DNA of 64,000 nt, from contig NZ_BSNK01000001.1 of assembly GCF_030159955.1 (NCBI RefSeq), positions 1,550,001 through 1,614,000 of the forward strand, written 5' to 3'. The notes beneath the pieces are model-generated. The model had not been told where the DNA came from. It did no database searches and saw nothing but the letters and a program-made list of their open reading frames with translations. Shown here piece after piece: positions 33,645 through 43,401 of the stretch. A program made the translations under genes and the position numbers. Origin of the DNA: Algimonas ampicilliniresistens (GTDB lineage: Bacteria > Pseudomonadota > Alphaproteobacteria > Caulobacterales > Maricaulaceae). Position 1 is the stretch's first letter. Every line of letters starts with the position of its first letter.

Positions 33645-35018
33645 TCAGTAGAGCTCAACGCCGACACGGAACAGCGCTTCAATTTCGCGAAGGGCGCTCC
33701 GTTCGGCCAACAAGATCACGCGGTCGCCCTCCTTCAACTGTAAAGTCGGCTCAGGCATCATGACCCGACCGTCGCGAACGATGGCCCCAATAGCAACCCC
33801 GTCACCGACAGCCGCTTCGGCCAAGGTCTTACCGGCAAAGACTGACGTTTCTAAGACTTCGCCTTCCAGCACTTCCGCACCCCCTTGGTCGATCGCATAA
33901 ACGTCGAGGATCCGGCCACGGCGGACATGACGGAGGATCGACGACACGGTGGACGCCCGCGGGTCGATAACCATGTCGATGCCTAAATCCTTCTGCAACT
34001 CCTGCATCGGACGTTCATTCAGCAGCACAATCGTATGCCGCGCACCCAATTTCTTGCCGAGGATGGAGGAGAGGATATTGGTCTTATCATCGTCTGTGAG
34101 GGCGATCAGAACGTCTGCATTTCCGCCCCCAGCCTCTTCCTGCACAGCTGAGTCCATCGCATCGCCATGCAGAATGACTGTTTTAGGGAGCTCTGCTGCC
34201 GCAATCTCAGCCCGCTCTTTATTGGCCTCGATAACGCGCACACGCACACCAGGCTGATCTTCTAGAGCCTTGGCGACATAGGTGCCGATACTGCCCGCCC
34301 CAATGATGACAACGTGCCGCGCCCGCGACTCACGCGTACCAACAACTTCCAGCAAACGCTGTGAGTGTTCGGCTCGTGTGACGAAATAAGCGTCATCACC
34401 GATCTCCAATGGATCGTCGGGATTGGGCGCAAAGAGTTGCCCGTCTCGCCTAATACCCACGATTGCCGCGTGAAGCCCTGTGAACAGGTCTGGGATCTGA
34501 CGGATCGGCGTATCAATGATCGGGCAATCTTCTCCAATCCGCACGCCGAGGAACTGAACCAACCCATCGGCAAAGGGAACGACATTGAAAGCGCCGGGCG
34601 TCGACAGACGCCGCAAGATCGCTTTCCCAATCTCGATCTCGGGCGAGATGATAATATCGATCGGCATATTCTCGCGCGAATAGAGATCATTATATTGCGC
34701 TTGAAGATAGGATTGCGCGCGAACACGGGCGACTTTGGTGGGCACGTCAAAAAGGGAATGCGCGATCTGACAGGCCACCATATTGACTTCGTCAAATTGT
34801 GTGACCGCGATGATCATGTCGGCGTTCTCAACGCCCGCACGAACCAGAACATCGGGATGCGACCCATGTCCGACAACACCGCGCACATCCAAGTCAGTCG
34901 TGATCTGACGGATTAGATCAGACGACGTATCGACAACGGTGACCGTGTTGTTTTCGACAGCTAGACGCGTGGCAAGACCACAGCCAACACGCCCGGCGCC
35001 ACAAATAATCACTCGCAT
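33645..35018 (-). CDS. trkA: Trk potassium uptake regulatory subunit TrkA
   Basis: A 457-aa cytoplasmic protein with two RCK modules. Each has a nucleotide fold, CGAGRVGCGLATRLA at the N terminus and IGAGSIGTYVAKAL near residue 230, followed by TrkA_C domains. It binds NAD(H) and gates the TrkH pore encoded next. It sits between ntrX and trkH, the classic position in the alphaproteobacterial ntrYX-trkA cluster. Confidence 0.95.
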   Translation of the reverse strand: MRVIICGAGRVGCGLATRLAVENNTVTVVDTSSDLIRQITTDLDVRGVVGHGSHPDVLVRAGVENADMIIAVTQFDEVNMVACQIAHSLFDVPTKVARVRAQSYLQAQYNDLYSRENMPIDIIISPEIEIGKAILRRLSTPGAFNVVPFADGLVQFLGVRIGEDCPIIDTPIRQIPDLFTGLHAAIVGIRRDGQLFAPNPDDPLEIGDDAYFVTRAEHSQRLLEVVGTRESRARHVVIIGAGSIGTYVAKALEDQPGVRVRVIEANKERAEIAAAELPKTVILHGDAMDSAVQEEAGGGNADVLIALTDDDKTNILSSILGKKLGARHTIVLLNERPMQELQKDLGIDMVIDPRASTVSSILRHVRRGRILDVYAIDQGGAEVLEGEVLETSVFAGKTLAEAAVGDGVAIGAIVRDGRVMMPEPTLQLKEGDRVILLAERSALREIEALFRVGVELY

Positions 35019-35067
35019 GGACCGGCCTCGCTTGTCCGGCGGCGATAAGCCGCAAAGACGAACATCC

Positions 35068-36492
35068 TTAGTCGGCGTTCGCTTGGGCGGCGGACGTGCC
35101 GCTGCTCGTGTTCAAGCCTAGCGACTTGAGTTTGCGATGCAAGGCGGAACGCTCCATCCCCACAAAGCTTGCTGTGCGTGAAATATTACCGCCAAACCTG
35201 TCGATCTGGGCTTGCAAATATTGGCGTTCGAAATGTTCGCGCGCGTCGCGAAGTGTCAACGCGATCATGCGTTCATTCTCGCCAGGCCCTTCCCCGCCGC
35301 GCACGACAGAAACTTCTGGCGGCAGTGTCGAGAGTGTAATCGGCTGTGTCGGATCACCCGTGGCTAGGATCAGCAACCGTTCAACATTATTGCGCAATTG
35401 ACGCACATTTCCGGGCCAATCATGGGCTTGCAGCGCCGCCATCGCATCCGCGCCAATCTCGCGTTTTGGCAAGCCCGTGGATGACGATAACTGTTCGATG
35501 AAAAAGGCAACCAGAGCCGGAATGTCATCTCGTCGGTCCGACAGCGGCGGCGCTTCCAATGGCATCACATTAAGACGGTGATAGAGATCTTCGCGAAATA
35601 AACCCAGTTGCACCTGTTCTGCCAAATCGCGCGAACTGGACGTAATCACGCGAACATCGACTTGGACATCGTCGCGCCCACCAAGGCGCTGGAATCTCTG
35701 CTCGACCAGAAGGCGCAGCAGTTTGCCTTGTGTCTCGAGCGGCATATCCGCCACTTCATCAATATAAAGCGTGCCGTTATGTGCCCTCTCAAGAAGTCCC
35801 GACTTCTCGACGCCATCAGGCCCCTCTATGCCGAAGAGTTCCTCCTCGACCCGTTCCGGCACCATAGACGCCGCATTAACGGCACGAAATGCCCCTCCTG
35901 ATCGATTGCTCTGACGGTGGATCATGCGGGAAATCAACTCTTTGCCCGTTCCCGACGCACCCGAGATTAGAACCCGTGAATTGGTCGAGGCGATCCGCAT
36001 AATTTTCTGGCGAAGTTGCGCAATCTGCGGGCTGTCCCCGATCAGCATGTTATCGGATGGCGCCTTGTCTTTCAGTTCTCGATTTTCCTCTCGCAACTGT
36101 GCCGCTTCCAACGCGCGGGTGGCGGTTACGATCAATTTGTCAGAGTTGAACGGCTTTACGATATAGTCATAGGCCCCTTTTCGGATCGCAGAGACGGCTG
36201 TTTCGACGGTCCCGTGGCCGCTGATAATAATCACGGGTAAGTCCGGCGCATTTTGCTTGAGAACATCCAGTAATTCGATCCCGTCCATCGAGCTCCCTTT
36301 GAGCCACACGTCCAGAATAACTAGATTAGGCTCGCGCGCCCGAACAGCATTCAACGCCTCTTCAGACGTACTCGCCTCACGCGTTTCGTGCCCCTCATCC
36401 TGTAAGATACCGGCGATCAACGACCGGATATCCGCCTCATCTTCAACGATTAGTATATCTTGCGCGCAGAGAGTTCGATCAGTCATCGTCAT
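35068..36492 (-). CDS. ntrX: Response regulator NtrX
   Basis: A 474-aa regulator with receiver, AAA+ and Fis-type DNA-binding domains. The phospho-acceptor is Asp61 (VILDVWLKG). The AAA+ part has Walker A SGASGTGKE and Walker B GTLYIDEVADMP; the C-terminal helix-turn-helix is SRTASFVGMERSALHRKLKSL. The GAFTGA sigma-54 loop is absent: its place reads ELFGIEGPDGVEKSGLLE. Lack of that loop is usual for NtrX, which acts on housekeeping promoters in several relatives. It pairs with NtrY, whose stop it overlaps (ATGA), and controls redox, nitrogen or envelope functions in relatives. Confidence 0.94.
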   Translation of the reverse strand: MTMTDRTLCAQDILIVEDEADIRSLIAGILQDEGHETREASTSEEALNAVRAREPNLVILDVWLKGSSMDGIELLDVLKQNAPDLPVIIISGHGTVETAVSAIRKGAYDYIVKPFNSDKLIVTATRALEAAQLREENRELKDKAPSDNMLIGDSPQIAQLRQKIMRIASTNSRVLISGASGTGKELISRMIHRQSNRSGGAFRAVNAASMVPERVEEELFGIEGPDGVEKSGLLERAHNGTLYIDEVADMPLETQGKLLRLLVEQRFQRLGGRDDVQVDVRVITSSSRDLAEQVQLGLFREDLYHRLNVMPLEAPPLSDRRDDIPALVAFFIEQLSSSTGLPKREIGADAMAALQAHDWPGNVRQLRNNVERLLILATGDPTQPITLSTLPPEVSVVRGGEGPGENERMIALTLRDAREHFERQYLQAQIDRFGGNISRTASFVGMERSALHRKLKSLGLNTSSGTSAAQANAD

Positions 36493-38762
36493 TCGGCAGC
36501 ATCCTCGTTGATTGTCTGTGAAATGTCGCGTTCAAGAGAAATCACGACTTGCGCACCCGGTTGGCCGTCTTCACGCGGACTGAGATCAATCGTGCCCGCA
36601 TGGTCTTCAACAATACGTTTAACGATGGGCAGGCCGAGACCTGTCCCCCCTTCGCGTGTGGTCACATAAGGTTCCAGTAACCGGTCAATATCGTTCATCG
36701 GCCAGCCTGGGCCATTATCTCGAACGATAATTTCGACCCGCTCGGCTGTTTGACGAATAGAGGTTTCAATCTGCCCCGACCAGCTATCCTCGCGATGATC
36801 CGCCTCACGCAGCACAGCCTCAGCCGCGTTTTTGTAGATATTGGTGAGGGCCTGGGTGAGCAGACGTTCATCACCTCGAACCGGCTGTTGCAAAGCCCAA
36901 GACCCCGTTCGGGTGAACTGAATACCTGGGAACGCCACGCCCTGCTCAAACAAGACGTCCGAGAGAATGTCCGTCAGGTCCACGGCCTCAAATTCTGGTT
37001 GCGGCATTTGCGCAAAGGCAGAAAACGCGTCCACCATGCGCTCCAATGATCCAACTTGCCGAATGATCGTCTGAGTACAGTTATCAAAAACGTCTCGGTC
37101 CTCAGTCAGCACCGGGCCATATTTGCGCGATAGACGTTCCGCAGACAGTTGGATTGGAGTCAGTGGGTTTTTAATTTCGTGAGCAATCCGGCGCGCCACT
37201 TCTCGCCACGCCGATTGGCGCTGCGCTGCGACCAAACGCGTCATATCATCAAACGTCACCACCCAGCCTGTATCGCGACGGGCACCCTGATAGCTGGCAA
37301 CCCGAACGTCGAGATTGATCGAACCGACATCTGTTTCATAGGCAATCTGATCTTCGGCCGAATTCGTCACGCTTTCCCGAGCCCGCGCAAAGGCCGGTCC
37401 AAATTCGGGCAAAAGGTCAGCAATCGGTCGATCCAGTGCCGCTTCGGCTGGCAATCCTAATAATCGTTCAGCGGACGCGTTGATCAGCGTAATGCGTCCG
37501 CTTTCCGTGAGACCGAGAACGCCCGCGCGAACACCGGACAAAACCGCTTCAGAAAACTGGCGTCGCTGCTCAGAGACGTCATGTTCACGCACCAGCTCAT
37601 CGCGCTGGCTATTAAGCTGTTGCGTCATTCGGTTGAAGGCACTGCCAAGATCGGAGATTTCGCCCCACTCTTCGGACACGGTCACCCGCGCGCTCATATC
37701 GCCGCCTCGGATCCGTTCCGCAGCAGTCACAAGCGATGAGATTGGGTGGATGATACGGTTGGCTAAGACAAGGCCGAGCCAGATCGCCGCCATCAATAGC
37801 AACAGAGCTGTTTCGATAAAGGTCAACGCGAATATGCGGTTCATTCGGGACTGATTGGCCGTGAACGTGTCAATTTTAAGCGAAGCATCCTCAATCCCGC
37901 GAATGTTCGACAGAACCTCGGAAGAGGATCGCAACCGTCGTCCTGTGTAGAGGAGCATATCGCTATCCGCCTGAAGCCGGATCAGGGCGATTAGATAGTT
38001 TTTTTCATCATTGCTGAGAAACTCTGCATTGGAAGCCGAAACATCGTGCAGTAAATCAGGCCGCGGAACTTCGAACGCAGGTGCACGGGGGCCTAAGGCT
38101 TGCGCTAGAACCTGTCCGTCATCCATCAGCAAAACAACGGCATCCAGGTCCCGAACCCGCGCAATAATCTGCAATTCCGCGCTCAGCGATATACGGTCGC
38201 TGACACCAAACTTTCGGTCGTCCAAAGTTTGACGCACAAGCGCGAGGTCACTCGCCAATTCAGATAGTTCCTGATCAACATAGTCAGACAGAATGCCGCG
38301 CGCGCTTTCCATGTTTTCTTGCACATCGGAGCCAAACAGCCCGGTAATATTCTGACTGATCAAAGACGCAGAGAACGCCCCGATAATGATGGCAGGAAAT
38401 AAGGCCGCGAGGCTGAAGATCAGGACAAATCGTCGGTGTAGTAAAGGCGCAGAGTCGCGTCGGGTTGGACCGAAAAGTGTCTTTCGAACACGATAACCAA
38501 GAAAGAACGCAATGGCTAAAATCAGCGCCATATTGGCTTTGAGAATGGTGAAAGCCGTTCTGAGTTGAGCCTCATCTGAGCTAAAGCTCAGCAGAGCCCC
38601 GAGAACCGTCAGCACAATCGCCGAGACAAAGAAGGCACCAAAAGCCGCAGAGCGGGCAATACGGGGCAAACGCCCCGGCTCAGCCGTCGCCAATGAGCGA
38701 CTGAAAACTGGCGTACGAACAGAGGTTCGCGCCGGTTCAACTATGGCCAGCGCATCCGCCAT
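36489..38762 (-). CDS. ntrY: Sensor histidine kinase NtrY
   Basis: A 757-aa membrane kinase. Several N-terminal helices (AAFGAFFVSAIVLTVLGALL, MALILAIAFFLGYRV, FSLAALFPAIIIGAFSA) flank a periplasmic sensor of about 200 residues. A further helix, a HAMP domain (ADRIRGGDMSARV-like ERIRGGDMSARVTV), a PAS domain (TLINASAERLLGLP), the H-box RRIAHEIKNPLTPIQ (His near residue 526) and ATPase motifs RDNGPGWP and GGTGLGLPIVKRI follow. It phosphorylates NtrX, encoded next. Confidence 0.95.
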   Translation of the reverse strand: MADALAIVEPARTSVRTPVFSRSLATAEPGRLPRIARSAAFGAFFVSAIVLTVLGALLSFSSDEAQLRTAFTILKANMALILAIAFFLGYRVRKTLFGPTRRDSAPLLHRRFVLIFSLAALFPAIIIGAFSASLISQNITGLFGSDVQENMESARGILSDYVDQELSELASDLALVRQTLDDRKFGVSDRISLSAELQIIARVRDLDAVVLLMDDGQVLAQALGPRAPAFEVPRPDLLHDVSASNAEFLSNDEKNYLIALIRLQADSDMLLYTGRRLRSSSEVLSNIRGIEDASLKIDTFTANQSRMNRIFALTFIETALLLLMAAIWLGLVLANRIIHPISSLVTAAERIRGGDMSARVTVSEEWGEISDLGSAFNRMTQQLNSQRDELVREHDVSEQRRQFSEAVLSGVRAGVLGLTESGRITLINASAERLLGLPAEAALDRPIADLLPEFGPAFARARESVTNSAEDQIAYETDVGSINLDVRVASYQGARRDTGWVVTFDDMTRLVAAQRQSAWREVARRIAHEIKNPLTPIQLSAERLSRKYGPVLTEDRDVFDNCTQTIIRQVGSLERMVDAFSAFAQMPQPEFEAVDLTDILSDVLFEQGVAFPGIQFTRTGSWALQQPVRGDERLLTQALTNIYKNAAEAVLREADHREDSWSGQIETSIRQTAERVEIIVRDNGPGWPMNDIDRLLEPYVTTREGGTGLGLPIVKRIVEDHAGTIDLSPREDGQPGAQVVISLERDISQTINEDAAE

Positions 38763-38858
38763 CCGGCTCCAAAATTCAGCGCCCGACGGTGTTCGCCAGA
38801 GCAGACTGTTGCAAGTTTACAGCAGTGTGACCTGTTTTCAACAATAGAAGTCGGTTCG

Positions 38859-40172
38859 TTACTGCAAATCTAGTGATTTCAGACGTGTACGCAATGTGTT
38901 CCGGTGGATGCCCAGGCGGTCCGCGGCCTTGGCGCGATTGCCGCCCGTAACGCGCAAAGCTTCCGTGATGAGCGGTTTTTCGATCCAAGCCATCGCAGTC
39001 TGATAATGCGACCCATCTTCGCTTGGTTCGCTTCCATCCAGCAATGCCCGGCAAGCGAGCGCCAATTGCCGCTCAAACTTATCAGACGCGTCCGTATCAT
39101 TATCATTGGCGCGAATATCCTTGGAAAATTCTTGTAAGACCATGTCAGCCGAGATCACGTCATCCGAATAGAGGACTGCCAAACGGCGCACGATGTTCTC
39201 CAACTCTCTAACGTTCCCAATCCATTCGTGACGGTGCAGCACTTCGAGTGCATCGGTTGAAAACCGCCGCGACTGGCTGGGGCTGGCGAGTGACAGAAAC
39301 GCTTCGGCCAACTCGATCGTGTCGCGATCACGTTCAGATAAGGGTGGAATTCGAATTTCGGCGACATTGATGCGGAACAATAAATCATCGCGGAAGCGAC
39401 CCTCTTCGACCTCTCGCCGCAGATCCTTACGTGTGGCGCAGATAACGCGCGGACGATCAGAAGCTGGAATCAACTCGCTCTCAGTCAAGAACGCCAGCAG
39501 GCGTTCCTGCTGCGTCGGCGATAATTCCGCGACCTCATCAATATAAAGGTCACCGCCGTTAACTTTCTGGAGTGTCAGAGATGTGTTTTCATACTCACTC
39601 GTGCGCAAAAATGGTCGCTCCCGACGGGGCCCGCCATCATGCAGAAGGCGCGCGACGAGATCTTTCCCAGTTCCGACGGGGCCTTGTATCAGGACCGGCA
39701 GATTGGCCGCCGCAAAGCGGGACACAGCCCGGAAAACAGGCTGCATCGCGGCAGAGCGCCCGATCATTGGCAACCCACGCCCTTGCGGAACCTTGGCCCG
39801 CCGTGGACCTACGGTCTGTCCGGCGCGCGCGACCGCACTGGTGATTTCATCCAGATCGAACGGTTTAGGCACATATTCAAACACACGGTGCTGGCCAGAT
39901 TTGATGGCTGTATTGACCGTGTTGTTCGCTGAAATCACAATAATCGGCAGGTTGGGCCGCATCTGCGTCAGCGTGGGCAGGCTTTCAAACACCTCGCGCC
40001 CATCCATCATAACGTCTGTCACGACGATGTCGCCATGACCCGCTTCGGCCCATTTTAAAAGCGTTTCCGGATTGTCGGTCGCGCGGACCGTGTGACCCGC
40101 GCGGGTCAGGGCTTTTGATAGAACGAGCCGGATACTGTCATCATCATCAGCGAGCAGAACGTCATACTTCAT
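38859..40172 (-). CDS. ntrC: NtrC-type regulator lacking the GAFTGA loop
   Basis: About 437 aa from the ATG at 40172, which has an AGGAGAG site; a longer frame to 40253 runs inside ntrB. The receiver has Asp53 (IVVTDVMMDG), Ser81 and Lys103. The AAA+ domain keeps Walker A GPVGTGKD (164-171), Walker B GGDLYIDEV (206-214) and an arginine-rich sensor II. However, only 34 residues separate Walker A from Walker B, against 57 in E. coli NtrC, and the ESELFGHEKGAFTGA region is missing. The Fis-type helix-turn-helix is intact at the C terminus. It is cognate to NtrB but probably cannot remodel sigma-54 polymerase. Rhodobacter capsulatus NtrC is a known precedent for sigma-70 use. Confidence 0.93.
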   Translation of the reverse strand: MKYDVLLADDDDSIRLVLSKALTRAGHTVRATDNPETLLKWAEAGHGDIVVTDVMMDGREVFESLPTLTQMRPNLPIIVISANNTVNTAIKSGQHRVFEYVPKPFDLDEITSAVARAGQTVGPRRAKVPQGRGLPMIGRSAAMQPVFRAVSRFAAANLPVLIQGPVGTGKDLVARLLHDGGPRRERPFLRTSEYENTSLTLQKVNGGDLYIDEVAELSPTQQERLLAFLTESELIPASDRPRVICATRKDLRREVEEGRFRDDLLFRINVAEIRIPPLSERDRDTIELAEAFLSLASPSQSRRFSTDALEVLHRHEWIGNVRELENIVRRLAVLYSDDVISADMVLQEFSKDIRANDNDTDASDKFERQLALACRALLDGSEPSEDGSHYQTAMAWIEKPLITEALRVTGGNRAKAADRLGIHRNTLRTRLKSLDLQ

Positions 40173-41211
40173 GGTACTCTCCTGTCGGAGCGGGGAGAAG
40201 AATTGAGAAGGTCGTGCGGCCCGGCCTAGAGCGAACTTCGACCAGTCCGCCATGCGCTTTGGTCACTTTGGAGACGAGCGCGAGACCCAGTCCCTGCCCA
40301 TCCCGTTTGGTCGATACGAAGGGTTGAAAGATATGATCTTGCAGATCATCGGCAATGCCCGGCCCATTATCTGTCACATTGATCTGGATCGGAAGATGTC
40401 GGCCCTGCCGCCCATTTTCGCCGAGCCCTGTGACGCCGCTACGAAAGGTCGTGGCCAATTCGATTTCGGGGTTATCCGTATCGCAAAGCGCGTCCTGCGC
40501 GTTGCGGATCAGGTTCAGTAACGCCTGCATCAGCGTGTCCGCATCGCCAGCCGCGTGAGGCAGCGATGGATCATAACGTTCAGTGAAAACAAGGCGCGGT
40601 TCAGCCGATTGCACGATCCGACGCGCCTGTCGCAGCACCGTGTGAATATTGACCGAGTCCATATGGTCTGGATCGCTATCACCAAGGGTTTCCATTCGGT
40701 CTGCAAGTCGCCGAATTCGGTCGATTTCCGAGCCAATCAAATCGAGCAGCGCTCGCCCCTCATCCGTCGGCACATCATCGCGCAGCAATTGCGCGGCACC
40801 CTTAATGCCCGCGAGTGGGTTCTTCAGCTCATGGGCGATCATTCGTCCCATGCCGGAAACCACGGGTACGCCCATAGCGCTGGCCCGGGGTCTGGGACCC
40901 GCTAGCCAGAAGGACACGCCCTGCGATCCGCCTTCCACAGGGAAGACCGTCACATGGCAGGTCAGCGTGACGCCACTGGGCAAGGTCGCCTGACAGCCGC
41001 GCGTCGTAAGCGCAGTCGCTGTGTCGCGTGATTTTGCCATTTGCTCGACCAGATCAGGTTGGGTTTTCACGATCTCTGCGATCGGTTTGCCGCTCATCCG
41101 CTTTAAACTGTCGCCCGTCCATTCTTGCGCGGACAGATTGGCAAAGCGGATGAGCCCTTCATCGACCTCGAACATCGGAAAGGGCCAATCCTCAATCAGA
41201 GACGTGCTCAT
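40162..41211 (-). CDS. ntrB: Nitrogen sensor histidine kinase NtrB
   Basis: A 349-aa soluble kinase. It has an N-terminal PAS domain (PMFEVDEGLIRFANLSAQEW), an H-box MIAHELKNPLAGIKGA with His127 and ATPase motifs NLIRNAQDAL, VTDNGPGIADD and DGQGLGLALVSKV. NtrB phosphorylates or dephosphorylates NtrC under control of PII proteins, which are not in the window. It overlaps ntrC by 11 nt and dusB by 4 nt, the usual dusB-ntrB-ntrC order. Confidence 0.95.
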   Translation of the reverse strand: MSTSLIEDWPFPMFEVDEGLIRFANLSAQEWTGDSLKRMSGKPIAEIVKTQPDLVEQMAKSRDTATALTTRGCQATLPSGVTLTCHVTVFPVEGGSQGVSFWLAGPRPRASAMGVPVVSGMGRMIAHELKNPLAGIKGAAQLLRDDVPTDEGRALLDLIGSEIDRIRRLADRMETLGDSDPDHMDSVNIHTVLRQARRIVQSAEPRLVFTERYDPSLPHAAGDADTLMQALLNLIRNAQDALCDTDNPEIELATTFRSGVTGLGENGRQGRHLPIQINVTDNGPGIADDLQDHIFQPFVSTKRDGQGLGLALVSKVTKAHGGLVEVRSRPGRTTFSILLPAPTGEYHEV

Positions 41212-42203
41212 GCCGCGCTCCGCCGCTGATCTGTAAACAGATTGGACAAGATTTCGTGGACCTCGTCTGGATCATCAGAACGGGCCAAGCGCTGACGCAC
41301 AGGATCATCGTCCTTTAATCCGGCTTCTGTCGCATATCCGATCAGATGTTTGCGCGCGACGCGAACCGCTTTGCGTTCGGGGTAGAAATCCAGCATTTCT
41401 GCATAATGATCGAGCGTGTGCCGCGTTTTCTCCGACGCTGACAATCTATCCGGTTCGGCTGTTCCATCGACAGCCGCCATGATCGGCGAGAGCGCCCAAG
41501 GCCGACCGATCAGAGACCGACCGACCATCACGCCGTCAGCGCCAGAACGTGCCAGAGCGGTCATGGCGCTGGAGCCATCTGCAATGTCGCCATTGACGAA
41601 GACGGGGACGCTAAGCGCCTCGCTGGTTGGTCGAACGGCCGCCCAATCCGCAACACCTTCGTAGAACTGACATCGCGTCCGCCCGTGCACTGTGATCGCG
41701 ACGGCACCGACGGCGACGGCATCTGCGGCAATCTGCGGGGCATTCAGGCTTGCATCATCCCAGCCCAGCCGCATCTTGACACTAACCGGGACTGAAACGG
41801 CCTTCACAACAGCCTCGACAATGTCCCGCGCTAGTGCTGGTTCGCGCATTAAGGCTGAACCCGACATACCGGTAACAACCTTGCGGGCCGGGCAGCCGAA
41901 ATTGATGTCGATGAGGTCGGCACCCGCATCTTCTAGCTTTTTCGCCCCTTCGGCCATCCAATGCGGATCACGACCGACAAGCTGCACCGCCATTGGTTTT
42001 ATGTCCGCACCGCCGGCTGCGCGTGCGACATTTTCCGGATCGTCCTTGGCCAGCCCTTCACCCGCGACCATCTCTGAAACAACAGCGCCCGGGGAGAAGC
42101 GCGAGAGTATCCGCCGGAACGGCAAATCAGTTACGCCCGACATGGGCGCGACAAGGACACGTGAGCGTAAGCTCAGCTTGCCGATCTGGATTGGGTTTGG
42201 CAT
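41208..42203 (-). CDS. dusB: tRNA-dihydrouridine synthase DusB
   Basis: About 331 aa from the ATG at 42203; a GTG three bases earlier is the alternative. It is an FMN-dependent TIM-barrel with APMSGVTDLPFR, the catalytic-cysteine motif DINFGCPARKV, SVKMRLGW and VHGRTRCQFYEG, then the phosphate-binding GADGVMVGRSLIGRPW. It reduces uridine to dihydrouridine in tRNA. Formerly named nifR3, it heads the ntrBC cluster as in other alphaproteobacteria, overlapping ntrB. Confidence 0.95.
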   Translation of the reverse strand: MPNPIQIGKLSLRSRVLVAPMSGVTDLPFRRILSRFSPGAVVSEMVAGEGLAKDDPENVARAAGGADIKPMAVQLVGRDPHWMAEGAKKLEDAGADLIDINFGCPARKVVTGMSGSALMREPALARDIVEAVVKAVSVPVSVKMRLGWDDASLNAPQIAADAVAVGAVAITVHGRTRCQFYEGVADWAAVRPTSEALSVPVFVNGDIADGSSAMTALARSGADGVMVGRSLIGRPWALSPIMAAVDGTAEPDRLSASEKTRHTLDHYAEMLDFYPERKAVRVARKHLIGYATEAGLKDDDPVRQRLARSDDPDEVHEILSNLFTDQRRSAA

Positions 42204-42267
42204 CACAGGGCAGCCCTAGCCGAGCGCATGCTCGCGCACAATATTTCAGCACCGGAGACCGACGATA

Positions 42268-43401
42268 TTGACCCACTGCGCACTAATTTTGGTCGCCGCT
42301 GGGCGCGGCGAACGCGCCGGAGGTAAAATACCAAAGCAATACAGATTGTTACGCGGAATTCCGCTCCTTGAACACACGCTCAATAATGCATCAAATACAG
42401 GATTGTTTGACCGCACAGTGCTTGTCGTTGCGCCAGATGATGATCAGGCCGCAGACTTGTTTCCAGATGTAACGGTTGTCGAGGGCGGCGCATCCCGCAC
42501 CGCTTCCGTCCGGGCGGGTTTGGACGCTTTGGCCGACAAGCCACCGAGATTCGTGATGATCCATGATGGGGCGCGCCCCTTTCTAGATGCCGAGCTGATA
42601 TCACCTTTGCTCGCGGCCCTCGAAACCCATGACGGCGCAGTCCCTGCTCTCCCCATCATAGACGCCGTAAAGTCGGTCGATTTCACATCTGTCGACCGCG
42701 ATCGCTTGCACCGTGTCCAGACGCCGCAGGCGTTCAACTACGCCAAGATCAAAGCCGCTTTCGACGCCCTGCCCCCTGACGCGTCCGCTCATGATGACAT
42801 CGCTGTTGCGAAAGAGGCCGGATTATCACTCGCCTTCACAGCCGGCTCTGAACGGAATTTCAAGGTGACCTGGCCGGAAGACTTCGCCAAAGCGGACGCC
42901 ATGCTATCGACATCGACCCTAACCGTGACAGGATCCGGCTTTGACGTACACAAATTGGCCGAGAGCGATCTACCGCTGTGGCTGTGTGGTGTCGAAGTTG
43001 AAAGTCGATACACGCTGGTCGGCCATTCCGACGCCGATGTCGGGCTTCATGCGATTACAGACGCCATCCTCGGCGCTGTCGCTCAAGGGGATATTGGCGA
43101 CCATTTCCCGCCCTCTGATCCGCAATGGAAAGGTGCGAGTTCTGACCAATTTTTGCGCCATGCGATCCATCTTGCCGAACAAGCCGGAGGCACACTTCGT
43201 CACATCGACCTGACGATCATTTGCGAAGCACCAAAAGTAAAACCCTATCGCGAGGCCATGCGAGAGCGTGTTGCTGAGATTACGGGGCTTTCGGTCGCGC
43301 GCGTCTCGATCAAGGCCACGACAACCGAAACGCTTGGCTTTACCGGGCGCAAAGAAGGTATTGCCGCGCAGGCCTTGGCCACAGTCGAGCTTCCAGTCTA
43401 A
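42268..43401 (+). CDS. ispDF: Bifunctional IspD/IspF isoprenoid enzyme
   Basis: A 377-aa fusion. Residues 1-220 are IspD, with LILVAAGRGERAGGKIPKQY and a PLPIIDAVK-like ALPIIDAVKSVD segment; the rest is IspF, with GSGFDVHKL, LVGHSDADVGLHAITDAI and GDIGDHFPPS, whose Asp and His bind zinc. The two halves catalyse two steps of the MEP route to isopentenyl diphosphate, which feeds the carotenoid enzymes CrtI and CrtY in this window. The start is the TTG at 42268 behind GGAGA; no ATG fits the N terminus. It overlaps pncC by one base. Confidence 0.94.
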   Translation: MTHCALILVAAGRGERAGGKIPKQYRLLRGIPLLEHTLNNASNTGLFDRTVLVVAPDDDQAADLFPDVTVVEGGASRTASVRAGLDALADKPPRFVMIHDGARPFLDAELISPLLAALETHDGAVPALPIIDAVKSVDFTSVDRDRLHRVQTPQAFNYAKIKAAFDALPPDASAHDDIAVAKEAGLSLAFTAGSERNFKVTWPEDFAKADAMLSTSTLTVTGSGFDVHKLAESDLPLWLCGVEVESRYTLVGHSDADVGLHAITDAILGAVAQGDIGDHFPPSDPQWKGASSDQFLRHAIHLAEQAGGTLRHIDLTIICEAPKVKPYREAMRERVAEITGLSVARVSIKATTTETLGFTGRKEGIAAQALATVELPV

